A DNA stretch of 64,000 nucleotides from Gamsiella multidivaricata (lineage: Eukaryota > Mortierellomycota > Mortierellomycetes > Mortierellales > Mortierellaceae), in the NCBI RefSeq assembly GCF_025024155.1, contig NW_026251712.1:610501-674500 (forward strand), read 5' to 3'. The position numbers and the translations under genes were made by a program. Below are positions 23,465-34,625 of this stretch, one piece after another. Position 1 is the first letter of the stretch. The number at the start of each line of letters is the position of its first letter. The notes under the pieces were generated by a model. That model saw only the letters and a list, made by a program, of their open reading frames with translations. It ran no database searches and had not been told where the DNA came from.

Positions 23465-25358
23465 TTAGTTCATCTGGCGGATCAAGTTGTTGATCTTGGT
23501 CTCGCGGTCACCAGAGTCACCACCCTCAATGAAGTGGAGAGCCTTCTTGTTGGAGAAACCACCAGTGGCGTTCGACAACTTGAAGGGCCACAAGAAGTTT
23601 GAGGCCTGCTTGAAGTTGGGGCCGACGGTGTAGATCTCGTGGATCAAGTCCTCCATGCAGACAATGCCGAACTTGCCAAGGGACTTCTCGATGATCGAGT
23701 TGTCGGTCAAGGGGATGCGCTGCTTGTTGACCTTGCCGTATCCACGCTTGTAGATCAACTCGCGGACGGACTTGAGGTTGGGCTCACCGTAGGCAACGTA
23801 GGGGTTGATCAACTGGAGCATCTGGGTGGTAGCACGGGTCAAGCGGACAAAGACAGCGTTGTTGATCTGGAGAAGACGCAACAACTGGAGGACCTTGCGG
23901 GGCTTGGGGGCAATGTGGTTGATACCCTTGATGCGGATAACGAAGGCGAGCTTGGGCTGGGCAGGAACGTAGAAGTTACCGCTGGCCTTGGCCTGACGAC
24001 GGAGACGGATCTCATCACGCTCCTTGGCGCGGTACTCGCGGACGTACTGGTCGGCGCGCTTGAAGATGACCTTGCGCTGAGCCTTGCGGGCCTGTTGACA
24101 AATGAAAAAAAAACAGAAGATGACCCATTAGTTTTCCATGTCACAATAAATTAATGAGCGGTCAAAATCCTCCAACCAGCCAGCAAGCAAGCAAACGATG
24201 GCAGTTGGCATTTGTTATCAGTCCCGAAAGATGGTATAATGTTAGCAACATTGCCATTGGCTAGCCACAAATGCTTGAAGCTTGTCATCATTAAATGCCC
24301 TCCGTTGAAAAGGAAGATTGCCATCATTTGCTTGCTATGCAGTGCTGGATTGAAAAAAGAATTTTCGGTGACAATAAAGAGCGCATAAATTACCTTGCGG
24401 GCAGCGGCATCAGCGGTGCGCTTCTCAGCGGCAGCCTTATCCTGGGTCTTTCTCTTCTTCAAGAGGGTCTCGGGAACGAGGACGTGCTCAAGGGTGGGGG
24501 TGGTGCTGCAGATGGAGAGAAAATGAGCAAGAAGAAATGACATTAGGATTCAAAAGGTTCTCGTCGGACTGCCAGTATCTCATTTCTGATTCACAGAGAA
24601 CGTCAAAGGGCAATGAAACCAGAAGACAAAAGTATCACCCTTGTCAACCAGTATCCATTGCCGGGGGACAAGACGTCAAAGATAAAATGCAGAAAGAAAT
24701 AAGGATTGACATCCGACGAATTGTTTTAATTGGAGTTGGGCTTCAACTGCTGTTCAGTTCACTTCCTAGGCATTGAAGCCTTGGTTGTAAACTGGGTTAA
24801 TTGCTCCCTTGTCACACTGCCACGAAGTGTCAGCACAACCGAGATCAATAACCGGCAAGTCGAAGATCAAGTGCGAGAAAAAGAACTCGACTCAATTGCC
24901 CATCACACAACAACGAACCCCTACACGTTTATTTCCTTGGAAGGAAAAAACGGTCTGGAATACGACGCCATATATACTCGACTTGACCATGGAGGGGCTG
25001 AATGTTAACATCTGCATTGTAGAATTTACAATGAGAATCGAGATCCAAGCGACTGAAAACCTCCAATGGCTGACGATATGGGTCACAGAATGCATTTCAA
25101 GCAGAGGGAATGCAATGAAGCAAGTCCCTGAACTCAGCACCCCAGGTAGATGGTGGATTGAATCAGCGCATCCGAATTGAATGAGCTTCAAACGGGTAAT
25201 GTCGATGTCTTTCCGCTACCATCGTCATATCCCTGGGAACAAGCATCAACAAGAGCGGTGTCAACGCTCTGTTTTTGTCCTGTAGTCCACGTCTTTTTGC
25301 ATCAATCCTGATAGGGGAAACGATAGGGTAGGGGGTGTTCTTGTCCTTACGTAGTCAT
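23465..25358 (-). CDS. RPL7: 60S ribosomal protein L7 (uL30)
   Basis: Three coding exons: 25358-25351 (only 8 nt, ATGACTAC), 24505-24394 and 24091-23465, giving 248 aa. The body is an unmistakable uL30/L7: [19 protein letters not shown], then [40 protein letters not shown] and the C-terminal [13 protein letters not shown]. The second exon needs two upstream coding bases plus an ATG. The 8-nt exon at 25351 supplies them with a good donor (AC|GTAAGG), A at -3 and the right phase, giving M-T-T-T-T-P-T-L. The first intron is then 845 bp, long for this genome. Intron 2 (24092-24393) carries a box C/D snoRNA. The exon 1 choice is the least certain part; the rest is solid. Confidence 0.92.
24207..24299 (-). 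ncRNA. Box C/D snoRNA in RPL7 intron 2 (snR39/snR59-like)
   Basis: Read on the minus strand, in the sense of the host gene. The terminal stem is GGCATTT (24299-24293) pairing perfectly with AAATGCC (24213-24207). Box C is ATGATGA (24291-24285) and box D is CTGA (24221-24218). Immediately upstream of box D, 24235-24223 is a 13-nt guide perfectly complementary to CCCGAAAGATGGT, a highly conserved segment of large-subunit rRNA. The D+5 rule puts the 2'-O-methylation on the G of CCCG. In budding yeast, as I recall, snR39 and snR59 lie in the introns of RPL7A and RPL7B and modify this same segment (G805/A807 region). That makes both the target and the host gene conserved. Confidence 0.88.
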
Positions 25359-25775
25359 CTTGAGATATGTGTGAAAAGGAAAGAGAAAAGTCTTTTCCGT
25401 GTTTGTTTGTGTCTTTTGTACCCATCAAAAAAAAAACGAAACAGGTCACATCACGTGCAAGGCCAAGGATCTCGGACCATTTGCTCTGGTCTGTCGTTTT
25501 ATGGACCAACTAACCTTCAAACACGCTATAGAGCTCTATCTTGACTATTGACGAGTTCCGCTCAGCTGCATACAAATAGTCATACGGAGTTGTAAAAGAA
25601 TGAATTTGGATGTTTATTTGTATGGCAAAAAGATGGATAAGGGTTCTTCAAGTTCCTCTCCTGGCCTCGTTGTTTATGGTCGGATTGCTCCTGGCTTTCA
25701 CTTTTTTTTGGATGCTTTTTGTCTTTTTCTTTTTTGCTGTCGATTGGTTGTCCTGAAGACCGCGACGTTAGATGC
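25359..25775. other. RPL7 promoter and ARF1 3' region
   Basis: This gap of 417 bp lies between two minus-strand genes. It holds an A9 run and short T-rich sequence. No additional gene is seen. Confidence 0.5.
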
Positions 25776-27119
<1,344 letters not shown>

Positions 27120-27713
27120 GGATAGTGATGCTGTGTTGGATGTGTTGTTCTTGGTGGGGATGAAGTGGGGTGGAAGGGAAGGAAAGGGAAAAGGAAAAGG
27201 GAATGATGGGAATGGGAATAGGAATGGAGAAGGGAGTAAAGAAGGAGGGACAGACCCGAAAGACGAAGTAAGTAATACACAAAAATGTTTAGCAACGTGT
27301 CAGCTTCTCCTGCAAACATCCCTTTGCATTCTGAGATGCTCGGAACTGGATACTACCGCAATGCAGCTCTCTCGCCCTCTGCACCGCCGTGCATGGACTC
27401 TGGGTCTCATCTTCCCTTTCACAGCCATTTCGTTGTTTTTTAAAATAGTCTCGGGTGAGAGGATCTTGGTGTTTATGATACGTGGCATATGCCTTCCATA
27501 GCAGGATACGGTTGTAGACTGGATCGCGCCCCCTCCACGGACCACGTCGTACATTGCTGCGGCCATGGTTATGTTCTGCAATTGGATCCCGTCTTTGCCC
27601 AATACTTTCATGTTGGCATCCATCTATTCATCTCAACTGTATTCGTACACTTGAAGAACACTATGCCTGCTCAATCCAGGTGCTGTGCCATTTCATTGTG
27701 TCCGAATGGCACT
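27120..27713. other. ARF1 promoter region, no gene seen
   Basis: The coding-strand leader of ARF1 is rich in CCTTTTCCCTTTCC-type pyrimidines (about 27170-27240). The rest carries the 3' region of the neighbouring membrane-protein gene. No additional gene is supported. Confidence 0.5.
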
Positions 27714-29476
27714 TTAAAATCGATCTTGCGTCTTGTGATTTGCTCGTTGACTCTTCTCCGTGAGCTGCAGATCATCCTCCGAACCAATCTTCATCCGCTG
27801 CTCCCTCCTTTTAATCATCTCTCGCCAGGCCGTCGGGAGCCTACTGGCTGCTGCCGTACATCGCCACATCTCCGTATATGTCGACACATACCAATACCGG
27901 ATCGCAAAACATATGCATAATACCAGCAGGAATACCGCAGCACCGATGCAACCTTGCGCCATAGTTAGAGCATGACCATAATCACATGTTTCGTCGCACC
28001 GTGTCTCCCGTGGTACAGTATATAAAGAGGGGGGCGTTTCGATCTCGTCCTGGACTATGATATCGGGGAGTGAGGACCAGTTTGTGGAGGAATTTAGATT
28101 CACGTAGACAAGCTGAAGGAAGACGTAGATGATGCCGAAGAGAGGCTGTTGGTTTGTGCTTGATGGGATGATTGTGAGGGAGAAGGGGCCGTCCGTATTG
28201 GATGGAGCGATCCAGGGGCCCTGGAGCCGGTCTTTGTGTAAAGTGTAAAGTTGCAGAGTGTTTTTGGAGGATACTGGGTCGATGCGCTGAATCAAAAAAG
28301 AGCAACAAGCTGCGTGAGCATTTGTTTGAGCTGCTCGATATAAAATAAGCAAATATGGATGGGAAAGAGCACAACTTACCGAACAGAGGTAATAGAGTCG
28401 ACCGCTTGCTATTGCAGAAACTGCCGTTCCGTCTAGATAATCGTACGAGCAATCCAGATCCCAGGGTAAAGTGAATGCAGGATTGAGCGTACTGTTCGGA
28501 CTGACAGTGCTGTTAAAAATCACCGAAGATGAGAATGGGTACACCGCTAACGTCTTATTATAGCGGGGCGATGTTGAGTTGGTATATGGATACGAATTCC
28601 CTAGAGCCGTATCAAAGACCGCGTAGATATTATCGTCGCGGATCTTCAGGCTGTAAATGCTGCCGTTGACTTGGTCCTGGTAATATGACGATAAAGAAAC
28701 AGGAAAGTCGGTTGCATGCTCAGCGAGCTAGAAGTCTTCTGCACGGGACAAGACAATTGAGCTCTTACCAGCAATACTGGGCGGCTGTCGATGGCAGTGC
28801 GATTGTTTTTCTCCATTGGCCCAACATCAATAACGGGAGGTGTAAGCAGTGAGTCATTCCTATGAGGAATATAGCGTACTTGATAAAGAGTCTCATTGCC
28901 GTAGACTGTACTCTTTGTGTTTAGAAATTGAGCGTGAGGAAATGGATGTCCAATACCGACCGAGATGGCATCGAGCATCGACCATTCTCCGGGGTGGTCG
29001 TTGCTGCGCCCATGAGTCGTTTTGCTGTTGTTGAGTAAGGTCGCTTTAGGGTTGTACTGCACAGTCCACAGGTTCGATAGACATTGTGAAGTCATAATGA
29101 AAAGGCCCTTATCGTCCACAAAGCACTCTGTACTGATTGAGGGTGTGAGTTCCCGGGGTTCGGGTGGGTTGAATGGATCGAGTTGAGTGAGGGGTACAGT
29201 GCTGACAACAGACCAAGAGATGTTGCTGGGATCTTGGGGAAGCTGCTCAGATTTCACGAGAACGAGTAGCATGATAGGTGGTAGTGCTCCAATTTCGGTA
29301 GCGTATGCCGCCATGTATATGGTGTCATTGTTGGAGGTAACGCAAGTTGGAAACAGTTTGCCCATGGAGATATATCGCTTTGAGGATGTATATCGAAGAT
29401 GTGAAGGATTAGGTAACAAAGGAAGTGGAATCCAAGCCGGTAAAAATGAGAAAAGCAAGGAAGGGAAGGATCTCAC
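27714..29476 (-). CDS. Hypothetical secreted/type I membrane protein
   Basis: Three exons, 29476-28769, 28676-28380, 28286-27714 (525 aa), all in phase 0. The first residues are hydrophobic (MRSFPSLLFSFLPAWIPLPL), consistent with a signal peptide. A large extracellular part follows, with many N-glycosylation sequons and repeating short beta-like segments (LFPTCVTSNNDTIYMAAY, GSIYSLKIRDDNIYAVFD) that suggest a propeller-like fold. Near the C-terminus there is one membrane segment (GCIGAAVFLLVLCICFAIRY). A basic cytoplasmic tail of about 60 residues comes after it. I know this layout as a family of uncharacterised Mortierella-type surface proteins; no ligand or function is known to me. The exact start is uncertain, because an upstream frame runs on to 29672. 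Confidence 0.7.
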
Positions 29477-30275
29477 CTTTTAAATAACTACTGCGTTGTT
29501 GAGCAGATGCTATTGGCGACAGAAGGTTAATGCTGTAAGTGGCATGGCCTCTATGCGGCAGCATTTGGGTATCTGCTGGTCTAGAAATAGATGCGGCAAG
29601 CGCCTTGTTCGGAGGGCCTTTGTCGGACGGAGGAAGGGCAGTTGCAGTAACTTTGAACGTGGAAACGATCACCTGTTGGACTAGCTGGTGCTTGTCAACA
29701 AATTGAACTGGAGGGTAATTCCTAGACTGCCCCTGGAGCGAGGTACATGCTCATGGGTATATTAATGAGCATGGATTATGGACCATTGATCTCAGGGGAA
29801 AAATACAGGATTATAAGGATCAGAGCTTCGAGAACATCCTTCGCTGCAGTTGCAAGTAGACTACAGGATGGGGGAGCGCACATCCAGCCTGTCCCTTTAG
29901 AGATTAACAGACAATGACCCTCGGTCAAGAGGCTTCCCTATACGGGTTGGCAAGATCAACTTGTTTTGCCACCAAAGTGCTGCAGGATGTGGATGTTTGC
30001 GCGACATTCCTATGCTCTGCTCAAACATCCTTCTTGATATCCTGTATGCGTAATTTTTAAGGAAAGACTTACAAATTTAATTTTCTCTCATTAAACTACA
30101 ACCCAGGCTATTATAAAAATATATCGGTGTGGCTTTTTGTACTTTGATTTGTAATCAGAGGCGACTCTGAAAATCAAAAAAAAGGACGAAATCAATTATC
30201 TGACTTCAAAACGCACTTTCAGCACTTCACTATCCATCCTATATACCCTTATACCCTTACAACTTAACACCTTGA
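29477..30275. other. Intergenic, AT-rich to the right
   Basis: No gene supported. AT content rises from about 30050 onward. This stretch is the left flank of the accessory island and is where an element boundary would be expected, but I could not see inverted repeats or a target duplication. Confidence 0.45.
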
Positions 30276-31464
30276 ATGGATCATCAAGACCAATGGTTAT
30301 TTGGAAGCCAAAACGGAGAAAGCAGCAGCTCTGCTGCTCGTCAAGGTATTGCAGTTATTTGCTGGAATGTGTTAGTCATTGTCGCGCTCCAAGTCTTAGT
30401 CTCTTTTGTATGTACGTACTCTTGACTTTTACTATTGGCTAGGCATAAATACTGCTTATACCAACTACGAGGGTAATAGCAACGCGCAGGATGAAAGCAG
30501 CTATGCTGTCTTTACTGAAAGTGGTTTGCTTCCTTTCTCTATGGACAGCACTTGCAGCGTCCTTGTACATTGTCTTTTATCGCAATTCCCTTACATGCAA
30601 TCTCACCTCCTCCCTGTCATCCAGCTGCCGAAATAGGACAACAGCAATTACTTCCTGAAACATCTTCAGCTCTACAAAAGAGAAAGGCTCCGGAACGCCT
30701 GACAGGGCGGGCAGCTAAACAGACTGCTCATAACCAGTCCATGATGACTGCAGCAGATGTCGTTGCGCACCAGCAGCGGGAGCGAGACTATGCTCTTGCA
30801 AACGCATTGGCTGAAAGAGGAGCCGAACTACTGTTTGTGGCGGATCGGCAAGATATTCTTGCTGTATCGACGAGAAAACATTACCAACGATACCAGGCAC
30901 ATTGGATGGTCCGTTGCTTGATTCAACAGTACATAATAATCTGATCCGCAAAGCCTTTCGGCCTCGTTATTCATATCTTCATATCTTTGTCCTCTCTAGG
31001 CTTGGTGTAGACGTAAGAGATATAACGACGACATGAAAGTTACGCATGGAAAGTTCCTAACCTACGTACAGGAGCTGGTAGCTGATGAAATAGTTCAACA
31101 TGAGGACGACTACCACAGCATCAGGCCAATACGTATTAATACGACGGCGGATTATGAGGGCGACCTCCCTTCACCTGAAACCATTGATACATATGTGAAG
31201 GCTGTTGTTGATCTCTATGAGCAACAAAAGTCCATGGCTGGCCGCTCTATCGCACAAGAGAAAACCTCTTTGCGCACCTGCGGTGTAGGGGGGCTACTAA
31301 CGGGTTCTATAACTTCTACCATTAGTTCTATTACAACAAGGAATTACCACGCGAATAGGACTTCGGCAAGGGTGTGCTTCGGTCATTTACTGGTTCGCGG
31401 TGCAGGGTCCTCCTTAAGATCGGAATGTGTTGACACAAAGGTAAAACAGACTAGACAGAGATAG
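30276..31464 (+). CDS. Crypton-like recombinase N-terminal fragment
   Basis: Four exons, 30276-30345, 30443-30523, 30625-30908, 31000-31464, joined in phase to a complete 299-aa frame. Residues about 80-240 carry STRKHYQRYQAHWMAWCRRK, then VTHGKFLTYVQELVADEIV and LPSPETIDTYVKAVVDLYEQ. This is the helical SAM-like DNA-binding region that precedes the tyrosine-recombinase core of Crypton/Ndc10-type proteins, as I recognise it. The recombinase core with its R-H-x-x-R and Tyr residues is missing: after SMAGRS the frame runs about 65 residues of unconserved sequence to a stop. It is therefore a truncated, possibly domesticated, remnant. Two donors (GTTTGC, GTCCGT) are weak, so the N-terminal exons are less certain. 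Confidence 0.5.
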
Positions 31465-32179
31465 AAGGAAATAAATATAGCTAGGACTATGTTCCATTGA
31501 GAATGATTGGGGGTAGTTGCAAGATATTCACATATATGATGTCCGATGAAGTGAGAAGTCGTGACAATAAAGTCCACCCCTCTGGAGTCGTTGTATGGCA
31601 ATGTTCGCTGATCAGGCCTCCATTGTACCTTTATAATGCCGTTTCACGAGGGTAAGCCGATGACGGATGCTCAATAATGAGACGATCGGAGATCAGGGAA
31701 ACATTGCATTTGATAGTGCAAAGGTGGCGAATGATCAAGCTTGGCATTCTCTGTTGGTTGTATCTCGTTGCGTGGGTTGTTGACGACGGCAGTCAGTACC
31801 TGTCGATGATGCGGTGTTATCCGGACAATCTGGACGAATGCATACAAGATATATATGTGAAGAAGATTCTGGTTCAGGAACCAGACCGTTTATTCTTTTA
31901 TTCTGGGAGCGGTGCTCTTCCCCGTAATTTAATATCAAAAGTTCTCATAGGCTTTAGTCCTTTGAAGGTTGAGCGCGCTACTTGACTGATTTCCCTACCC
32001 TCCATTGCATCCCTGGCGACCTATCTAGATTTGCGCCTACCTACGTACGTTGGAAACAGCGAGGATGGCGATGTGGGTGGACATCTGTGTCAGGCCATGG
32101 CAAAGCTACTTGTATATCACTGATCGTGCTTCGTGTCAAGCGACTAGCATCTATCAGTGTGATGGCTCTTTATCAAAGC
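31465..32179. other. Intergenic inside the accessory island
   Basis: No recognisable coding sequence. Frames of up to about 100 codons exist on both strands but show no domain. If a recombinase core was once here, it is no longer readable by eye. Confidence 0.45.
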
Positions 32180-32297
32180 CTTTTGTTATTGTGGTAATGC
32201 CTTTCTTTATTGTGGAAAGTCTTTGTTATGGTGGTAATGCCTTTTTTATTGTGGAAAGTCTTTTTTATTGCGGAAAGTCTTTTTTATTGCGGGAAAG
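32180..32297 (+). repeat. Six-copy 20-nt tandem repeat
   Basis: Six imperfect head-to-tail units of 19-21 nt with consensus CTTTTTTATTGTGGAAAGT. Two units end in GGTAATGC instead of GGAAAGT, and the last two have TTGCGG. The array ends about 330 nt upstream of the nuclease start at 32624, in its presumptive promoter. Each unit has CTTT and AAAG ends that could pair. Confidence 0.75.
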
Positions 32298-32623
32298 CAG
32301 ACATTGCTTCTCGCCTATAAGTATTCTGCCACACACTTCACAGCTTTCTTCGCCACACTTTTCTTTCACCTTTTCACTCTTTCAGCGCAAGCGACACCAT
32401 CAACAGTACCTTTTCCTATCTTTTTCTACCTTTCGTTCATCATCCTTTCTCCTCATTGCCCTTTGCCCGCAGTTCGCTATCCATATACACCTTCACCCTA
32501 GATACTATACGCCTGTAGAAAAGGTAATGTACCCTCCAAGCCTATCCTTCCATATCTTCAGCGTTCTTACGAGAGGGTTTCACTAACACCGCTAAGCTTT
32601 CAACCCACCATAGTGATCACAGC

Positions 32624-33579
32624 ATGGGCATAAGAGGCCTTTACAGTGCTCTGAAGAAGCGCGGTTTGGATCCAGTTGCCGCGGATCCTCAGGATTACTA
32701 GAACCAATCTGTTGAGGTTGACCTCTTCGGCGCGTTTTATGGATCCCTCGTTCTCCAGATCACGGATGATTACGATCCAAGCAAGGTCCGAGCTGTCGGT
32801 CTCACGATGGCAGCGCGTTTGGCGAAGGACTTTACCCCTGCGCAATGTACGATTCACATCGATGGCGCCCCATCCCAGCAGAAGCGAAACGAGCACATCA
32901 GGCGAAAGAACAGACTGACAGCGGACCTCAAGAAGTTGCAAGCGAACTTGAAAGTCATGAGAACGAAGTCGTCGAACGGCCAATGGACCTCGAAGAGCGT
33001 GGTAGCGAAGATCAAGAAGGGCCTCCGTGATGTATACAGATTTGATACGGCCAAGCTGACACTCCGGGATGTCTTACGAGAAAAGGGGGTTTCTGTCTGC
33101 ACTTGCAGGACCGAGGCCGACACCTGCATTGCACGCACACTGACCATGACAGCCGGTAGCTTCGTGGTGTCAGCAGATTCCGATCTGTTGATATATCCGT
33201 CGGTCACCAAGGTTTTGCGGCCGATCTTCCACGGCTTGGCCTATGCGTTGCACACCAAGGAGAGTGTTACCAATGCACTTCAGGTCCCCAGCGCAGACTA
33301 TGTGACATTGCTGGGCATCGTGTCCAAGAACGACTATACCGAGAACATTCCCGGCCTTGGAATAGTTCGCAACCTGGAGATCATCCGCGCTCTACCCTAG
33401 TCGCCCGATATCAGCCATATGATCGATGCTTACAGATTCATGGCAGCCATCAAACCCCACGAGGTTATCGACCAGAGCCGATTCAAGTCATCAGAAGATA
33501 TCTTTTTGGATCTCGAGGAGAAAGTGCTCCAACTGCAGCGATTTGCCGTTGCCGCATATCAGCATGCGAGTAGAAGGTA
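32624..33579 (+). pseudogene. FEN1/XPG-family nuclease frame with two amber codons
   Basis: The frame begins with MGIRGLYSALKKRG, the XPG/FEN1 start motif, and stays in one frame to a donor (AG|GTAATT) at 33579. It is interrupted by TAG at 32699 and TAG at 33398. Between and after the stops, conserved features are clear: VEVDLFGAFYG (first metal Asp), CTIHIDGAPSQQKRNEHIRR (second Asp and basic helix), CRTEADTCIA then VVSADSDLLIYPS (acidic cluster) and YVTLLGIVSKNDYTENIPGL (H3TH). FEN1/XPG enzymes cut 5' flaps and bubbles in DNA. Conserved-looking sequence continues past both stops, so either the gene is decaying or the stops are read through or misassembled. A Fanzor-type sequence follows on the same strand. 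Confidence 0.7.
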
Positions 33580-33585
33580 ATTTAA

Positions 33586-34534
33586 GTGCGACACCACTTC
33601 ATTCACGCACGCGTTGTACAGATATCAAGTTCTCTAACACCTTTTGCATGGCGATGTATGCGTGTATTTACTAGCGCGGTTCCCTTCTACGTTGCGAGGA
33701 ACTCAAAGCGGAACCAGTTCCGGTCGATCTTTTCAGACAAGAAATCGATCCTACCGCGACAATCGATTGACTTCTCGACTGCCGTACCTCACGATCGCCC
33801 ACAGCCAAAAGCAAAGCCCCCCGTCAAGACTCGGAAGACGGTCGTGAAGAAGAAGGACAAGAAAAAGAAGAAGAGGGCACTGCCGAGAAAACGGAAAGGG
33901 GTGGGCTCTGCCGACCCATCGAACCCACGGCCCACTTCTGCAACTGCAGCGGAGCGCCGCCTCCGCAGGCTGCATATAACCAAGACACTCACTGTAGGGA
34001 GTATCCAGGCCAACATAAAGCGAATGGATCAGATCTCGGTTGCAGAAAGCAAGTTCCTTTCAGACAGGCTACGTTCAACGGTTGCGATCCTTAACGCGAT
34101 CCAGATGCATATGTATGGGGCTATTGCACTGGATATCGCGCGGCTTGTTCGTTCCAAGAACACAGCGGAAGGAGGATATTTCAGACATTCTCGACAGCAA
34201 GGCCTTCTACTTTGCACTCAACACACTCTTGTGCAGTGGTCAAGAAGGACGAGGTTCCCAGGCTGTTCGAGTATCAGCTGCCCCTGCGCGCAGAATGAGC
34301 ACTCGAAATACGCTGTTGGTTCCTGGCATCCCGCAACCGCAAGTACAGGCACAGGCACAACCACAACCACAACCAACAGCCACCCATGCCCGACGTGTCT
34401 TTGATGCGTACACGACGCTCACCGGCTTTGTCCCCTTTCGCCAACGAGAACCAGAGATGTTCCCTCCGACAGTCTCGAGGCTTGCTGTTGCGGCAGTCTA
34501 CAATGCAGCGCGAGTCCATTACTATGGCGCAAAG
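33586..34534 (+). pseudogene. Decayed linker/N-terminal part of the Fanzor-type gene
   Basis: Coding-like sequence continues from the XPG-type frame but changes frame several times. One frame carries a Lys-rich segment (VVKKKDKKKKKRALPRKRKG, about 33840-33900; a likely nuclear localisation signal) and a helical stretch up to ARLVRSKNT near 34165. A second frame then carries EDISDILDSKAFYFALNTLL. Near 34240 a third frame gives KKDEVPRLFEYQLPLRAE. From about 34380 the second frame resumes with RVFDAYTTLTGFVPFRQREP and ends at a donor (AAAG|GTATAT) at 34534. No GT-AG intron explains the internal shifts, so at least three indels are present. In family members this part would join the two nuclease domains or form the Fanzor N-terminus; which is correct cannot be decided here. 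Confidence 0.5.
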
Positions 34535-34625
34535 GTATATTAAAGAGTGTGCAAGATGTATCCGTTGTGTTCCTTGCTTTTCGGAGCACTAGTGTTGACC
34601 ATTAGTTCTTCAAATTCTTTAATAG

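Noticed and set aside
23639..24154. 171-codon plus frame
   Set aside because: Antisense to RPL7 exon 3; the conserved ribosomal protein explains the open frame.
24807..24900. Second possible C/D snoRNA in RPL7 intron 1 (GTGATGG near 24900, CTGA near 24827, minus strand)
   Set aside because: Box C is imperfect, the terminal stem is only about 3 bp, and I could not recognise an rRNA target.
32180..32297. Tandem repeats considered as a CRISPR-like array
   Set aside because: Units are head-to-tail without unique spacers, and the host is eukaryotic.
33586..34404. 272-codon plus frame as an independent gene
   Set aside because: Only its middle is coding-like; it merges at both ends into other frames of the decayed XPG-Fanzor region, so it is described as part of that pseudogene.
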